64,000 nt of DNA from Tsukamurella spumae (GCF_012396015.1 NZ_JAAXOQ010000001.1:186001-250000), one strand, 5' to 3'. Shown: positions 9,594 to 21,612, numbered from the stretch's first letter. The notes: generated by a model not told the origin, from the letters alone. Numbers and translations are program-made.

Positions 9594-11830
9594 GCGGGCA
9601 CCTCCGTCAGTCCCAGGAGCAGCGCCGCGGTCGCGACGGCCGGCCCGGCCAGTGCGGCATCGAGCGTTGCGGACTCGGCGTCGACGGTGCCGGGGTCGTC
9701 CCCGAGCCGGACGACGCGGTCGCCGATGTTGCGCCGCACGCCGGCGTCGAAATCGCCGAAGGTCCGCCGCAGTAGGGGCAGGACGTCGACGAACTCCTGC
9801 TCGCCGAGCGAGAGCAGCCAGCCGTCGAGCACGGTGAGGAGCGCCGGATCGTGCATGAGCACGATGCCGCTGCCGCCGAGGAAGCCGGAGATCCAGGCGG
9901 CCTTGGCCGTCGTGTCCGCGCCCGCGGACAGGGCCCGGTGCAGGCGCAGCGCGGCGTCCTCGCCGGAGATCGCGCCGGCGTCGAGCAGCAGTCGCGTCAC
10001 CCGGCCGACGACGGAGCCGTGGACGTCGGCGCGGTCGGCGACGGTGAGCAGCGCCGTATACCAGCGGTCGCGGTCGGTGTCGCCGAGGAGACCGATCACC
10101 TCCTCCACCTGATCGACCCGTCCGGCCAGCGCGCCGGCGGCCTCGTCGCCGAGCCCCGTGACGGCGGACGGCAGGCCCACGCAGGCCCGGAGCAGGAGAC
10201 CGGAGGAGACCTCGGCGAGTGCCGCGGTGTCGGTGCCGCGGACATCGCCGTAGCGCTGGGTCCGGCCGAGCGCGGGCAGCGCTGCCATCAGCGCGTCGAC
10301 GTCGTGCGCGACGGCCGCGCGGTCCGAGATCGCGCGCAGCAACCGAGTGACGGCCGGTGGGAGGTCGGCCACGAGCGCGACCTCCAGCGCGCCCGTCACC
10401 TCGGCGAGCGTCGTCGCTTCCTCCGCCAGGGCCTCGAGGCGCCGAACGGCGGCGTCGGGCACCGTCGTGCCCCAGATGGATGCGACGACGACGTCGACGG
10501 CGAGCTCCGGCCGCCACTGCAGCGCCCAGCCCTCCTTGAAGGTGCCCTTGCCGGTGGTCTCGGCCGGATCGCCCCACTCGATCCCGAGGACGCGGAGGCG
10601 ATGCAGCAGACGGGATTTCGCCACATCGTTCGGTTTGCGCAGGTCGAGCACGAGCTGCTTGACCGCCGCATCGGGCTTGAGCCGCAGGGTCCGCGCGGTC
10701 GCATCCAGGTCGGCCTGCAGGGGCACGACGGGAAGGTGCTGCGGCACCGCGCCCAGCCGCTCGCCGACGACGGCCCGCTCCCGCACCAGCTCGGCCAGGG
10801 CCGGCGCACCGTCGCACAGCACCGCGAGGACGGCCTCGTCGACCTCGGCCAGGCCCGCGAGCGGCCGGCGGCGCAGCGCGGCGAGGGTCTCGGCGAGCCG
10901 GACACCCTCGATGATGTGCGCGGACGAGACCGGGACGTCCTCCGCACGGAGCAGCTCGGCGACGAGCGTGAGCCACCGCACCACGACCTCGTCGGGTTCG
11001 GTGGTGAACAGGTGGTGGTACCAGCCCGGGGACGTGACGCCGGCGCCGTATCCGGACGCGGCGGACAAGCGCGAGTACGACCACGGCACCCACGCGGACC
11101 GGGCCCGCACCTTGGGCGCCCCCGCGAGGATCCGGTTGTCGGCGGCCGCCGGAGGGAGGGTGCCCGTCAACGCGGGAACGTGCCACGCTCCGCACACCAC
11201 GACGACGGAGCGCACCCCGTCGCGTTTGCGCGCCGCGCGCAGGCACTTGCGCATGAACGCCTCGCGGCGCTGCTCGCGGGTGGGTTCGACATCGTCGGCG
11301 GGCGCGGCCTCGACCTGCTCGCGGACCGCGCGCATCGCCTCGGCCAGCGACTCGAAAACATCTCCCTCGCCGCGGGATTCGATGACATCGTCCCACCAGC
11401 GCTCGGGGTCGTCGTAACCCGCGGCCGCCGCGAGTGCCGCGATCGGGTCGGCGCGGAGGCCGTCCGCGTGCGGGGGCTCGGATTCCGTGGGGGCGGCGAG
11501 CGACTGTGCCGCGGGCAGGTCGCAGAACTCGACGGGGACCTCGTTCGCCACGGCCCAGCGGGCGGCCTGCCACTCCGGCGAGAACACACCGAAGGGCCAG
11601 AACGCGGCGGTGGCGGGATCGTCGGCCACGTAGCCCAGCAGCGCGACGGGCGGCACGAGGTCGGGATCGACGACGTTGGCGAGCAGTTCCGACGCGTCCG
11701 ACGGCCCCTCGATGAGCACCGCGTCCGGACGGAGCCGCTCGAGCTCCGCCACGACCGCCCGCGCGGAACCCGGACCGTGGTGCCGGATCCCGAGGACGTG
11801 CACCTGCGCTTCCTGCGCCCCGGAGGTCAT
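9590..11830 (-). CDS. DUF5682 family protein
   Basis: 746 aa; ATG at 11830, stop overlapping the VWA gene start by 4 bases. The N-terminus VHVLGIRHHGPGSARAV followed by VLIEGPSDA (residues about 10-45) is the family hallmark and resembles TraB/GumN-like folds that use conserved His and Glu residues. A second conserved block reads VVVVCGAWHVPAL (around residue 233). The remainder is alpha-helical. No signal peptide or membrane segment, so it is probably cytosolic. Biochemical activity is unknown; the strict association with MoxR, VWA and SWIM genes indicates a subunit of one machine. Comparable to E. coli YehM. Confidence 0.82.
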   Translation of the reverse strand: MTSGAQEAQVHVLGIRHHGPGSARAVVAELERLRPDAVLIEGPSDASELLANVVDPDLVPPVALLGYVADDPATAAFWPFGVFSPEWQAARWAVANEVPVEFCDLPAAQSLAAPTESEPPHADGLRADPIAALAAAAGYDDPERWWDDVIESRGEGDVFESLAEAMRAVREQVEAAPADDVEPTREQRREAFMRKCLRAARKRDGVRSVVVVCGAWHVPALTGTLPPAAADNRILAGAPKVRARSAWVPWSYSRLSAASGYGAGVTSPGWYHHLFTTEPDEVVVRWLTLVAELLRAEDVPVSSAHIIEGVRLAETLAALRRRPLAGLAEVDEAVLAVLCDGAPALAELVRERAVVGERLGAVPQHLPVVPLQADLDATARTLRLKPDAAVKQLVLDLRKPNDVAKSRLLHRLRVLGIEWGDPAETTGKGTFKEGWALQWRPELAVDVVVASIWGTTVPDAAVRRLEALAEEATTLAEVTGALEVALVADLPPAVTRLLRAISDRAAVAHDVDALMAALPALGRTQRYGDVRGTDTAALAEVSSGLLLRACVGLPSAVTGLGDEAAGALAGRVDQVEEVIGLLGDTDRDRWYTALLTVADRADVHGSVVGRVTRLLLDAGAISGEDAALRLHRALSAGADTTAKAAWISGFLGGSGIVLMHDPALLTVLDGWLLSLGEQEFVDVLPLLRRTFGDFDAGVRRNIGDRVVRLGDDPGTVDAESATLDAALAGPAVATAALLLGLTEVPA

Positions 11831-11833
11831 GCG

Positions 11834-12937
11834 TCAGTGGGTCTCGCGCGCCGCGCGGTAGAAGTCCGACCAGCCGGGCCGCTCCCGCACGACCGACTCG
11901 AGGTACTCGGTCCACGCGACGGAATCGGCGACCGGATCCTTGACGACGGCGCCCCGGATCGAGGCGGCGACATCGTCGGGCCGCAGGACGCCGTCACCGA
12001 AGTGGGCCGCCATCGCCGTGCCGTGGGTGATGACCGAGATCGCCTCCGCGGTGGAGAGCGTGCCGCTGGGCTGCTTGACCTTCGTCCGGCCGTCCTCGGT
12101 GAGCCCGGACCGCAGCTCCCGGAACACGGTGACGACGCGGCGGATCTCGTCCGCCGCGGCGGGGAGCTCGGGGAGATCGAGCGCGCGGCCGAGGGAGGCC
12201 ACTCGCTGCGAGACGATCCGCACCTCGTCGTCCGCCGTCGCGGGCAGGGGGAGGACCACGGTGTTGAACCGCCGGCGCAGCGCGGACGAGAGCTCGTTGA
12301 CCCCGCGGTCCCGGTCGTTCGCGGTCGCGATCAGCGAGAACCCCTTGGCGGCCTGCACTTCCGTGCCCAACTCCGGAACGGGGAGGGTCTTCTCCGAGAG
12401 CACCGTGATGAGCGCGTCCTGCACGTCCGACGGGATGCGGGTGAGCTCCTCGAGACGCGCGACGCGTCCCTCCGCCATCGCAGTCATGATCGGCGACGGG
12501 ACGAGCGCCTCCCGGCTGGGCCCCTCGGCGATCAGCCGGGCGTAGTTCCAGCCGTACCGGATCGCCTCCTCCGGCGTGCCCGCGGTGCCCTGGACGAGCA
12601 GCGTCGAGTCGCCGCTGATCGCCGCGGCGAGGTGCTCCGATACCCAGGTCTTCGCGGTGCCCGGCACGCCCAGGAGGAGCAGCGCCCGGTCGGTGGCCAG
12701 TGTCGCCACTGCCACCTCCATCAGGCGTCGCGGGCCGATGTACTTCGCAGTGACGACGGCACCGTCGGGAAGTGTGGTGCCGCAGAGGTAGTCGACGACG
12801 GCGGACGGTGAGAGGCGCCAGTGTGCGGGGCGCGCCGCCGAGTCCTGCTCGGCGAGCGCCGCGAGTTCGGCGGCGTACACCTGTTCGGCGTGCGGGCGCA
12901 GCAGGTCGGTGGTGTCGCCGGTCGGGGTGGCGGTCAT
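11834..12937 (-). CDS. MoxR-type AAA+ ATPase (YehL-like)
   Basis: 367 aa from the ATG at 12937, which overlaps the upstream stop (ATGA). Walker A is LLGVPGTAKTW (around residue 85), Walker B is RVARLEELTRI (around 155, where MoxR proteins have a [DE]E pair), and sensor 1 is SLIATANDRDRG (around 198), followed by an arginine-rich SALRRRFN. This is the standard MoxR core without an extra C-terminal domain. Only 3 bases separate its stop from the DUF5682 start. MoxR ATPases are chaperone-like remodelers that act with VWA proteins; here the partner is the VWA protein encoded two genes downstream. Confidence 0.88.
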   Translation of the reverse strand: MTATPTGDTTDLLRPHAEQVYAAELAALAEQDSAARPAHWRLSPSAVVDYLCGTTLPDGAVVTAKYIGPRRLMEVAVATLATDRALLLLGVPGTAKTWVSEHLAAAISGDSTLLVQGTAGTPEEAIRYGWNYARLIAEGPSREALVPSPIMTAMAEGRVARLEELTRIPSDVQDALITVLSEKTLPVPELGTEVQAAKGFSLIATANDRDRGVNELSSALRRRFNTVVLPLPATADDEVRIVSQRVASLGRALDLPELPAAADEIRRVVTVFRELRSGLTEDGRTKVKQPSGTLSTAEAISVITHGTAMAAHFGDGVLRPDDVAASIRGAVVKDPVADSVAWTEYLESVVRERPGWSDFYRAARETH

Positions 12938-14331
12938 GGCAGCTCCTGTTCGATGGCGGTTCGCAGGCGGAGGATCTCGGGTAGGGCGGCGAAGTACCGG
13001 GCGCGCACGGGCGATGCGGCGGCGAGGATCTGCGCGGCCCGGTCCGGCCAGGGCGATCCCGGGCCCACGGGGAGCCGAGCGGCAGCGGCGTCGAGCAAGG
13101 GCTCGATCCCCTCGTCGAGCTGCCAGTCGGTGCCCTGCCCCGCCTTGTGCAGGACCGTGCCCACCCGATCGGCGAGGTCGGGCGGCCACGGGCCGGGCAA
13201 CAGCGCCAGGGCGCCGGGTGCGCCCGTGGTGGCGAGCGCGGCGATCCAGCGCGGGTCCGGGCGGAGCGCGGCGGCGGCGATCCAACCGGGCAGCAGGTCG
13301 TCCCGGTCGTCGCGCGCCGTCACGAGATCCGACGGTGCCGCCCTGAGCAGGTCCTCCCAGTCCGCCAGCGGCAGCGCCGCGGTGATCTGGTCGGCCCACT
13401 GCCTGCGCCACGTGCACCCCATCCCGGATCGATGCCCGACGATGCCGTCCCGCGTGTCGGCCGCGTCGAGTCCGTCCGGCGGCCGGACCGAGAGCTTCAG
13501 CCCGCCGAGCAGGCCGCGACCCGCGGAGACGTGCTCGCGCGCCCGGTCGTACATCCGTCGGTGGTACGACGTGCCGACACCGCCGACCAGCGCCTCCTGC
13601 GCCGCCGCGCGGACCTCCTTGCTCCGGTCGTCGAGCGCGCGCTCGAGGAGTACGTCGTCGCCGGGGCCGGCCGCGATCACCGCCAGTGCCCGCAGGAGCG
13701 CGGCGCGGCCGGCGACCCGCGCGTCCTTCCAGGCCGCGTCGACGAGCTCCGTCGCCGCGGCCGGGTCGGTGCGACGGACGGCGCGCACGTACCGCGCCCG
13801 CGCCTCGTCGGAGTCGCTGTCCCAGTCCGCGGGGTCGGGACGGTCCACGTCGAGGCGGGCACCGATCGACGGTGCCGCCGCCGCGAGCCAGGCGCCGCGC
13901 GGCCCGACGAGGACGGCCACCGGTGCGGCCGCGCGGGGACGATCGGCCGTGAAGCGCAGGAGCCGGGGGATGAGGTCGGTCGGTGCGCGCAGCCCGGCGT
14001 CGGCGACGCGTCCGAGGCACCAGGTCTCGCTGCCGGGGTAGCGCAGCGCGGTGACGACGGTGCCGGCCAGCGCGCGCGGCATCGCCGGACGCGGGTCCTC
14101 GTCGGCGGCCGGGAGCGGCGTGAGTCCCCGGATCGGTGGGGCGCCTTCGGCGTTGACGGCGGTCGCGGTGAGGGCGGCGGTGTGCAGGACGAGGGTGTTC
14201 GGCGCCGCGTCCGCGGGAACCCGGGCGAGCGCGCCGGCGATCACGGGATCGGCATCCGTGCGTTCGGCGCGGCGGGTCCCGGTACCGAGCAGCGCCGCGG
14301 ACACCGTCGCCGACCAGTGCTCGGCGCTCAC
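12934..14331 (-). CDS. DUF5691 family HEAT-like protein
   Basis: 465 aa from a GTG at 14331 that overlaps the SWIM-gene stop (GTGA). The N-terminus WSATVSAALLGTGTRR is the family signature. The centre (residues about 170-270) contains paired helices with repeated small-residue faces (AALLRALAVIAAGPGDDVLLERALDD, split here by description: HEAT-like), then a conserved LGGLKLSVRPPD block. No catalytic motif is evident, so a scaffold role in the cluster is a reasonable inference. Longer upstream open frame exists in register but has arginine-rich shadow composition, so I chose the coupled GTG. Confidence 0.78.
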   Translation of the reverse strand: MSAEHWSATVSAALLGTGTRRAERTDADPVIAGALARVPADAAPNTLVLHTAALTATAVNAEGAPPIRGLTPLPAADEDPRPAMPRALAGTVVTALRYPGSETWCLGRVADAGLRAPTDLIPRLLRFTADRPRAAAPVAVLVGPRGAWLAAAAPSIGARLDVDRPDPADWDSDSDEARARYVRAVRRTDPAAATELVDAAWKDARVAGRAALLRALAVIAAGPGDDVLLERALDDRSKEVRAAAQEALVGGVGTSYHRRMYDRAREHVSAGRGLLGGLKLSVRPPDGLDAADTRDGIVGHRSGMGCTWRRQWADQITAALPLADWEDLLRAAPSDLVTARDDRDDLLPGWIAAAALRPDPRWIAALATTGAPGALALLPGPWPPDLADRVGTVLHKAGQGTDWQLDEGIEPLLDAAAARLPVGPGSPWPDRAAQILAAASPVRARYFAALPEILRLRTAIEQELP

Positions 14332-15632
14332 AGTGCGACCGCCTTGTCGTTCGCCAGGACCGACAGCGGAGTCAGTGCCGCACCGTCGAGGAGGCCCGCG
14401 ACGACCACCTCGGACCCGCCGGAGACGGCGAGCAGCGTCCACCACGCCTCGTCCGTGACCCGCAGCGGGACCGCGAGGCCGTCGCGGTCGACCAGGTGCG
14501 GGGTAACCGAATCGGCGGGAGTTCCGGCCAGGAGCACGGGGTGGTCGACGACCCAGGGGTCGGCGGCGCACCGTCGGGCGCGGTCCGCGCGGGCCCGCTC
14601 GCAGGTGACCCCGGCTCTCAGAACCGCGGGCCGGCGGCCCGACATGTCCCCGGCGACGAGCGCGCGCAGACCGTCCGGGTGGAAGGCCAGCGGCCCGACC
14701 TCGGTGGCACCCACCGCGGGGCGGCGGGGGAGCGACGGTCCGCCGCGGACCTTGAAGTCGAGGATGACCGCCCACCGGCCGGTCTCCTCGCCGTGCAGCC
14801 AGGTCCGCCGGGTCGTGACGTTCTCCTCGACGGTCTCGGTGCGCCCCAAGGCCGTCCACGCGTCGTGGACCGCGGGACCCGCGAGGACGTCGGCCGATGC
14901 CACCGGGTATCCGACGTGGCGGCGGACCGCCCCGGCGATGTCCTCGGGGAGCGAGTCCAGGCGTGAGTGGGCCTCGGTGAGCATCCAGAGCAGTCCCAAC
15001 TCGCGGAGGAGTCGGTCTGGCCAGCCCGCGCCGACGACGGTCTGCGGTAGGCGCCGCACGCGGGCGGCGAGGGCCGGAGCTTTGGCGTCGACGAGCCGGC
15101 GGGCCAGGGGATCGACGCGCGAGTACGCGTCGCCGTCCATTCCCGAGAGCCCGCCGTGCACCTGGTCGAGCAGCCACAGCCGTAGTTCCGCGATGCCGCC
15201 CGCGACGGTCTCGGTGCGCTGGGCCGCCGTGCGGGCGGCGCGCTCGGGGTCCTTGGGGGCGGCGGCCCGTTCGACGGCCTGCTCGCGCCGCCTGCTGCGG
15301 GAATCGAGCCACGTCGCGGCGAAGTCCGCGGGCTCCCGCGCGTCGGGAACGCCGCCGTCGGACCAGAGCAGCAGGAGCCCGAGTGCATGTTTGCACGGGA
15401 ACTTGCGCGACGGGCACGAGCACTTGTACGCGGGTTCCGCGAGCTCCACGACGGTCTGATACGGCCGCTTGCCGCTGCCCTGGCACTGGCCCCAGACCGC
15501 GGTCGCCGTGGTTCCGGTGTCCGACCAGGGCGCGGCCGCGCTCAGCTTCTCACCCGCCCGAGCCGACGAGACGTCCGGCGCGAGCTCCAGCACCTGCTCA
15601 CGCGTCCAGCGATCCACCCCCACAGGATTCAC
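14328..15632 (-). CDS. SWIM zinc-finger protein (YehQ-like), first gene of the cluster
   Basis: 434 aa. The SWIM motif is complete, YKCSCPSRKFPCKHALG (C-x-C-x6-C-x-H, residues about 68-84), a zinc-binding nucleic-acid or protein interaction module. The rest is unassigned alpha/beta sequence. Three in-frame GTG codons (15632, 15620, 15614) could start it; 15632 gives the longest plausible protein. It is the promoter-proximal gene of a minus-strand cluster in which every junction overlaps or nearly touches, and it faces the DUF4333 gene across a 92-bp divergent intergenic region. Confidence 0.82.
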   Translation of the reverse strand: MNPVGVDRWTREQVLELAPDVSSARAGEKLSAAAPWSDTGTTATAVWGQCQGSGKRPYQTVVELAEPAYKCSCPSRKFPCKHALGLLLLWSDGGVPDAREPADFAATWLDSRSRRREQAVERAAAPKDPERAARTAAQRTETVAGGIAELRLWLLDQVHGGLSGMDGDAYSRVDPLARRLVDAKAPALAARVRRLPQTVVGAGWPDRLLRELGLLWMLTEAHSRLDSLPEDIAGAVRRHVGYPVASADVLAGPAVHDAWTALGRTETVEENVTTRRTWLHGEETGRWAVILDFKVRGGPSLPRRPAVGATEVGPLAFHPDGLRALVAGDMSGRRPAVLRAGVTCERARADRARRCAADPWVVDHPVLLAGTPADSVTPHLVDRDGLAVPLRVTDEAWWTLLAVSGGSEVVVAGLLDGAALTPLSVLANDKAVAL

Positions 15633-15711
15633 TCAAGCACAGATCCGCGGTCGGTGCTACGTCGCGCGGCGCGTTGCGCCGGACTTGTGCTCGTCCAGGG
15701 GTGAGGTCGAC

Positions 15712-15717
15712 TAGTGT
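15712..15717 (+). promoter_or_regulatory. -10 element TAGTGT, leaderless start of the DUF4333 gene
   Basis: TAGTGT matches TANNNT and ends 7 nt before the ATG at 15725. No Shine-Dalgarno lies between, so transcription probably starts at or next to the start codon. Confidence 0.5.
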
Positions 15718-15724
15718 CCGGTTC

Positions 15725-16240
15725 ATGAAGACGAAGATCGCTGGTGCTGTCGCCCTCGCCGCCGTCGCACCCCTGACGGTGGGTTGCTCGATGTTCGGGA
15801 CGAAGGTGGACTTCGGGAAGCTGGAATCGAAGATCACAGACAAGCTGAACACCGAGTACTCGAAGCTGGGGCAGAAGGTCGACTCGGTCACCTGCGACAA
15901 GTCCGATGACAAGCCGAAGCCCGGCGCGACCTTCACGTGCGACGCGAAGGTCGGCGAGGTCACCGTGCCGGTCAAGGTGACTGTCAAGGACAAGGATATG
16001 AACGTCGATTTCGTGACGACGAAGAAGCTGTACAACCTCGCCACGGTCGGAACGCAGCTCGCGCCGCAGGTGACGCAACAGGTCAAGCAGTCCGTGACGA
16101 TCGACTGCGGGACGGGTCTGAAAGCCGCGGAGCCGGGCACCTCGTTCACCTGTCCGGTGAAGGGCGCCGACGGGTCGACAGGCACGCTGACTCTCAAGGT
16201 CGGCCCGATGGACGGGACCGACAGCTGGGAGGTCAAGTAG
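15725..16240 (+). CDS. DUF4333 lipoprotein
   Basis: 171 aa. MKTKIAGAVALAAVAPLTVGCS is a lipoprotein signal peptide with the lipobox LTVGC, so the mature protein starts at Cys20 or Cys21 and is membrane-anchored outside the cell. Two DUF4333-type repeats follow, each with a cysteine pair: VTCDKS...FTCDAKVGE and IDCGTG...FTCPVKGADG. This secreted fold is common in mycolata and its function is unknown. The gene is monocistronic; a candidate -10 (TAGACT, 16308-16313) for the next gene lies downstream. Divergent from the SWIM cluster. Confidence 0.83.
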   Translation: MKTKIAGAVALAAVAPLTVGCSMFGTKVDFGKLESKITDKLNTEYSKLGQKVDSVTCDKSDDKPKPGATFTCDAKVGEVTVPVKVTVKDKDMNVDFVTTKKLYNLATVGTQLAPQVTQQVKQSVTIDCGTGLKAAEPGTSFTCPVKGADGSTGTLTLKVGPMDGTDSWEVK

Positions 16241-16334
16241 TCGCGGAGGTCATCGACCAACTAGTCACACGTGCATCACACACCTCAGTAGTGTAGTTTC
16301 CCACCGGTAGACTCATTTGTCACGGAGGGCAGAC

Positions 16335-17099
16335 ATGCGTGTCTCTGGATTACTTCGTTCGATCGTTTCGTTGACGGCCGCCGTCGCGGTGGCGGCCACC
16401 CTGGCCGCCGGGCCGGCGGGGGCGGCACCGTCGACCTCGACGGCGTCGACGACGGCCCTGACGAACCAGGCGTTCGAGCGGCAGGCGGCCGGCGACACCG
16501 CCGGTGCCCAGACGGCCATCAATCAGATGCCCGTCGACCAGGCGCAGAAGGTCGTCGCCGTGATGACGAACGTGAACAAGGCGCTCACGTTCCCGCTGAC
16601 CGATCAGGTGCCGGGCGGCGTCGCGGCCGGCACCGCCATCGTGATCCTCGGCTTCGGCCTCGAGGACAACGGTGCGATGCGGCCGATCCTCGTCGAGCGG
16701 CTGACGAAGGGGCTCGCGGTCGCGCAGGCGTACCCGGCGTTCCCGATCATCGTCACGGGCGGGGCCCCGAAGGCGGGCAAGACCGAGGCGGCCGCCATGA
16801 AGGAGTGGCTGCTCGCGCAGGGCGTGTCCGGCACCCGGATCTACACCGAGGAGAGCGCCGGCTCCACGCAGGCCAATGCGATCAACACGGCCGTGCTCAT
16901 GCGGCAGAACGGCTTCGGTAACGGCGCGGTGCTCGTGACCTCTGCCGATCACACCCGGCGGTCGGTCGCGGACTTCCTCGTCGCCGGGATCACGCTACAG
17001 GCCGTCGTCGCCTCGGACGCCAAGATCCAATCCGCGCCGATGTCCGCGAGCGGCGTCGCGGCGGTGTACCGGGACGCCCGGGGCGTGGCCGGGATCTGA
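16335..17099 (+). CDS. Secreted YdcF/SanA-like DUF218 protein
   Basis: 254 aa from the ATG at 16335, preceded by GGAGG with 7-nt spacing; an upstream TTG in frame lacks any site. Residues 1-37 form a Sec signal peptide ending AGPAGAAPS. The DUF218 core runs from about 100 to 245: AIVILGFGLEDNGAMRP, IIVTGGAPKAGKTEA, EAAAMKEWLL, ESAGSTQANAIN, VLVTSADHTRRS. These match the conserved acidic and G-G elements of the ElyC/SanA/YdcF family, linked to envelope integrity in other bacteria. The extracellular location and substrate are inferred only. Confidence 0.82.
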   Translation: MRVSGLLRSIVSLTAAVAVAATLAAGPAGAAPSTSTASTTALTNQAFERQAAGDTAGAQTAINQMPVDQAQKVVAVMTNVNKALTFPLTDQVPGGVAAGTAIVILGFGLEDNGAMRPILVERLTKGLAVAQAYPAFPIIVTGGAPKAGKTEAAAMKEWLLAQGVSGTRIYTEESAGSTQANAINTAVLMRQNGFGNGAVLVTSADHTRRSVADFLVAGITLQAVVASDAKIQSAPMSASGVAAVYRDARGVAGI

Positions 17100-17174
17100 C
17101 GCGGGCCACGCGATCGCAGACTCGATCGGCGATGCCTCTGGAACTTGTCGGTGCGGTGTGCGAGCGTTGACCTC

Positions 17175-17999
17175 ATGACCGAGTACACGGCGCCGGTGGG
17201 TGCGCCCGTCTGGATCGACCTGATGACCTCCGATGTCGATGCCGCGGTGGAGTTCTACAGCGCGGTGTTCGGTTGGGAGGCGGAGCCGCCCAACCCGGAG
17301 TTCGGGGGGTACCGCAACTTCCGCGTGAACGGCAATCGCGTCGCGGGTCTGATGGGCGCGGTCGACGGTGGGGACGGGCCGGGCGACATGTGGTCCACCT
17401 ACCTGCGCACCGACGATGCGGCGGCCTCGCTCGACGCGGCCGTCGCGGCGGGCGCGTCGGTGATCGTCCCCGCGTCCGATGTCGGTGACCTCGGTCGGTT
17501 CGGCTTCGTCATCGACCCCGTCGGCGCCGCGATCGGCGTCTGGCAGCCGGGCACCCACGCGGGATTCGTCGAGCGGGGCGCCCCGGGCACGCCGTACTGG
17601 TTCGACTGCATGAGCCGCAGCTACGACGCGTCCCTCACCTTCTACCGCAAGGTGTTCGGGTGGACGCTGGAGGAGATCGGCAGCGGCGGCACGGAGGGCT
17701 CCTTCGGTCCCGACCGGTACAGCCAGGTGCTCGTCGGCCCCGCCGGCGCGCAGGCGGGCGTCGCCGGGATCATGGACGCCGCGCCGCTGTTCGATTCGGG
17801 CGTCTTCGGCGACGGGACGCCGTCGTTCTGGCAGGTCTACATCACCGTCGAGGACACCGATGCCGCGGCGAAGCGCATCGCCGATGCCGGCGGACAGATC
17901 CTGCGGTCGGCCGAGGTGACGCCGTGGGGGACCATGGGGTCGGCCACGGATCCCGGGGGTGCCGTGTTCCTGTTCGCCACTCCGCCCGAAGGGCGGTGA
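17175..17999 (+). CDS. Two-domain VOC (glyoxalase/bleomycin resistance fold) protein
   Basis: 274 aa with two tandem VOC modules, residues about 8-125 (VWIDLMTSDVDAAVEFYSAVFGW) and 137-270 (YWFDCMSRSYDASLTFYRKVFGW). The paired design resembles actinobacterial CFP30B/hydroxylase-like proteins. His and Glu metal ligands of true glyoxalase I are not evident at the usual places, so a non-enzymatic or ligand-binding role is possible. The start MTEYTAP at 17175 is preferred over an upstream in-frame GTG on length. Substrate unknown. Confidence 0.8.
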   Translation: MTEYTAPVGAPVWIDLMTSDVDAAVEFYSAVFGWEAEPPNPEFGGYRNFRVNGNRVAGLMGAVDGGDGPGDMWSTYLRTDDAAASLDAAVAAGASVIVPASDVGDLGRFGFVIDPVGAAIGVWQPGTHAGFVERGAPGTPYWFDCMSRSYDASLTFYRKVFGWTLEEIGSGGTEGSFGPDRYSQVLVGPAGAQAGVAGIMDAAPLFDSGVFGDGTPSFWQVYITVEDTDAAAKRIADAGGQILRSAEVTPWGTMGSATDPGGAVFLFATPPEGR

Positions 18000-18027
18000 C
18001 GCGCCGGCGAGCGTCGATCGGCCGGGG

Positions 18028-18597
18028 CTACGGCTCCGTCCGGCGCACGCTCGCCTCGACCAGATCGAGCACGGCCTCGAGGCCCGCCGTCGGCCGGCCG
18101 GACGCGAGGTGGGTGACCAGGCCGTCGAGCACGAGGTCCAGATAGGCGAGGATGACGCCCGTCGGGAGATCGTCCCGCAGCCGGCCCCGCTGCTTCTGTC
18201 GTTCCAGCCGGCGCAGGGTGGCGTCGGTCAGCTCGGTGCTGTGCTCGGTCCACTCCGCGCGGAAGTCGTTGTCGTTCTTGAGCCGACGCGCGATCTCCAG
18301 CCGGGTACCGAGCCAGTCGAAACGCTCGGGGTGGGCCAGCATGTCGCGCATGACCTGGACCAGGCCCTGCTCGGCCGCGACATCGGCCATCCGCTCCGCG
18401 TCCTCCCGGGCCAAGGACAGGAACAGCGCGTCCTTATCGCGGAAATGATGGAAGATCGCGCCCCGCGACAGTCCGGTAGCGGCCTCGAGGCGGCGCACCG
18501 TGGCACCGTCGTAGCCGTACTCGGCGAAGCAGGTCCGCGCACCGTCGAGGATCTGACGGCGGCGTGCGGCGAGGTGGTCATCGCTCACCTTGGGCAT
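18028..18597 (-). CDS. acnR: TetR-family repressor AcnR
   Basis: 189 aa; ATG at 18597 with AGGAG 6 nt upstream. The TetR helix-turn-helix lies at residues 12-58 (RRRQILDGARTCFAEYGYDG then GLSRGAIFHHFRDKDALF). It directly follows acn on the same strand, the position of Rv1474c and of Corynebacterium glutamicum AcnR, which represses acn in response to citrate and related ligands. A candidate AcnR operator is found in the acn promoter at 21561-21576. A strong hairpin between acn and acnR probably lowers read-through. Confidence 0.88.
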   Translation of the reverse strand: MPKVSDDHLAARRRQILDGARTCFAEYGYDGATVRRLEAATGLSRGAIFHHFRDKDALFLSLAREDAERMADVAAEQGLVQVMRDMLAHPERFDWLGTRLEIARRLKNDNDFRAEWTEHSTELTDATLRRLERQKQRGRLRDDLPTGVILAYLDLVLDGLVTHLASGRPTAGLEAVLDLVEASVRRTEP

Positions 18598-18619
18598 TGG
18601 ATGCTCCTGATGGAACGGG

Positions 18620-18656
18620 GACGGCGGGCCCGGCCGCAGGGGCCGGACCCGCCGTC
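18620..18656 (-). terminator. GC-rich hairpin between acn and acnR
   Basis: GACGGCGGG (18620-18628) pairs with CCCGCCGTC (18648-18656), and CCGGCC (18630-18635) pairs with GGCCGG (18641-18646), with one C/A mismatch and a 5-nt loop: a 15-bp stem. It lies 23 bp after the acn stop and 23 bp before the acnR start. There is no U-tract, as often in actinobacteria. It may be a partial terminator or an RNA-processing site that sets the acn:acnR ratio. Confidence 0.6.
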
Positions 18657-18678
18657 ACTCGTGGTCGACGATCGTCGA

Positions 18679-21612
<2,934 letters not shown>

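Noticed and set aside
9594-11915. In-frame upstream extension of the VWA gene to over 1100 codons
   Set aside because: The extension has Arg/Ala-rich shadow composition and overlaps DUF5682; the ATG at 9593 is translationally coupled.
9851-12811. Very long plus-strand open frame (986 codons) antisense to the MoxR cluster
   Set aside because: Composition is Arg/Gly/His/Asp-rich without any recognisable domain. The minus strand has intact DUF5682 and AAA+ genes. Long antisense frames are a normal by-product of about 70% GC DNA.
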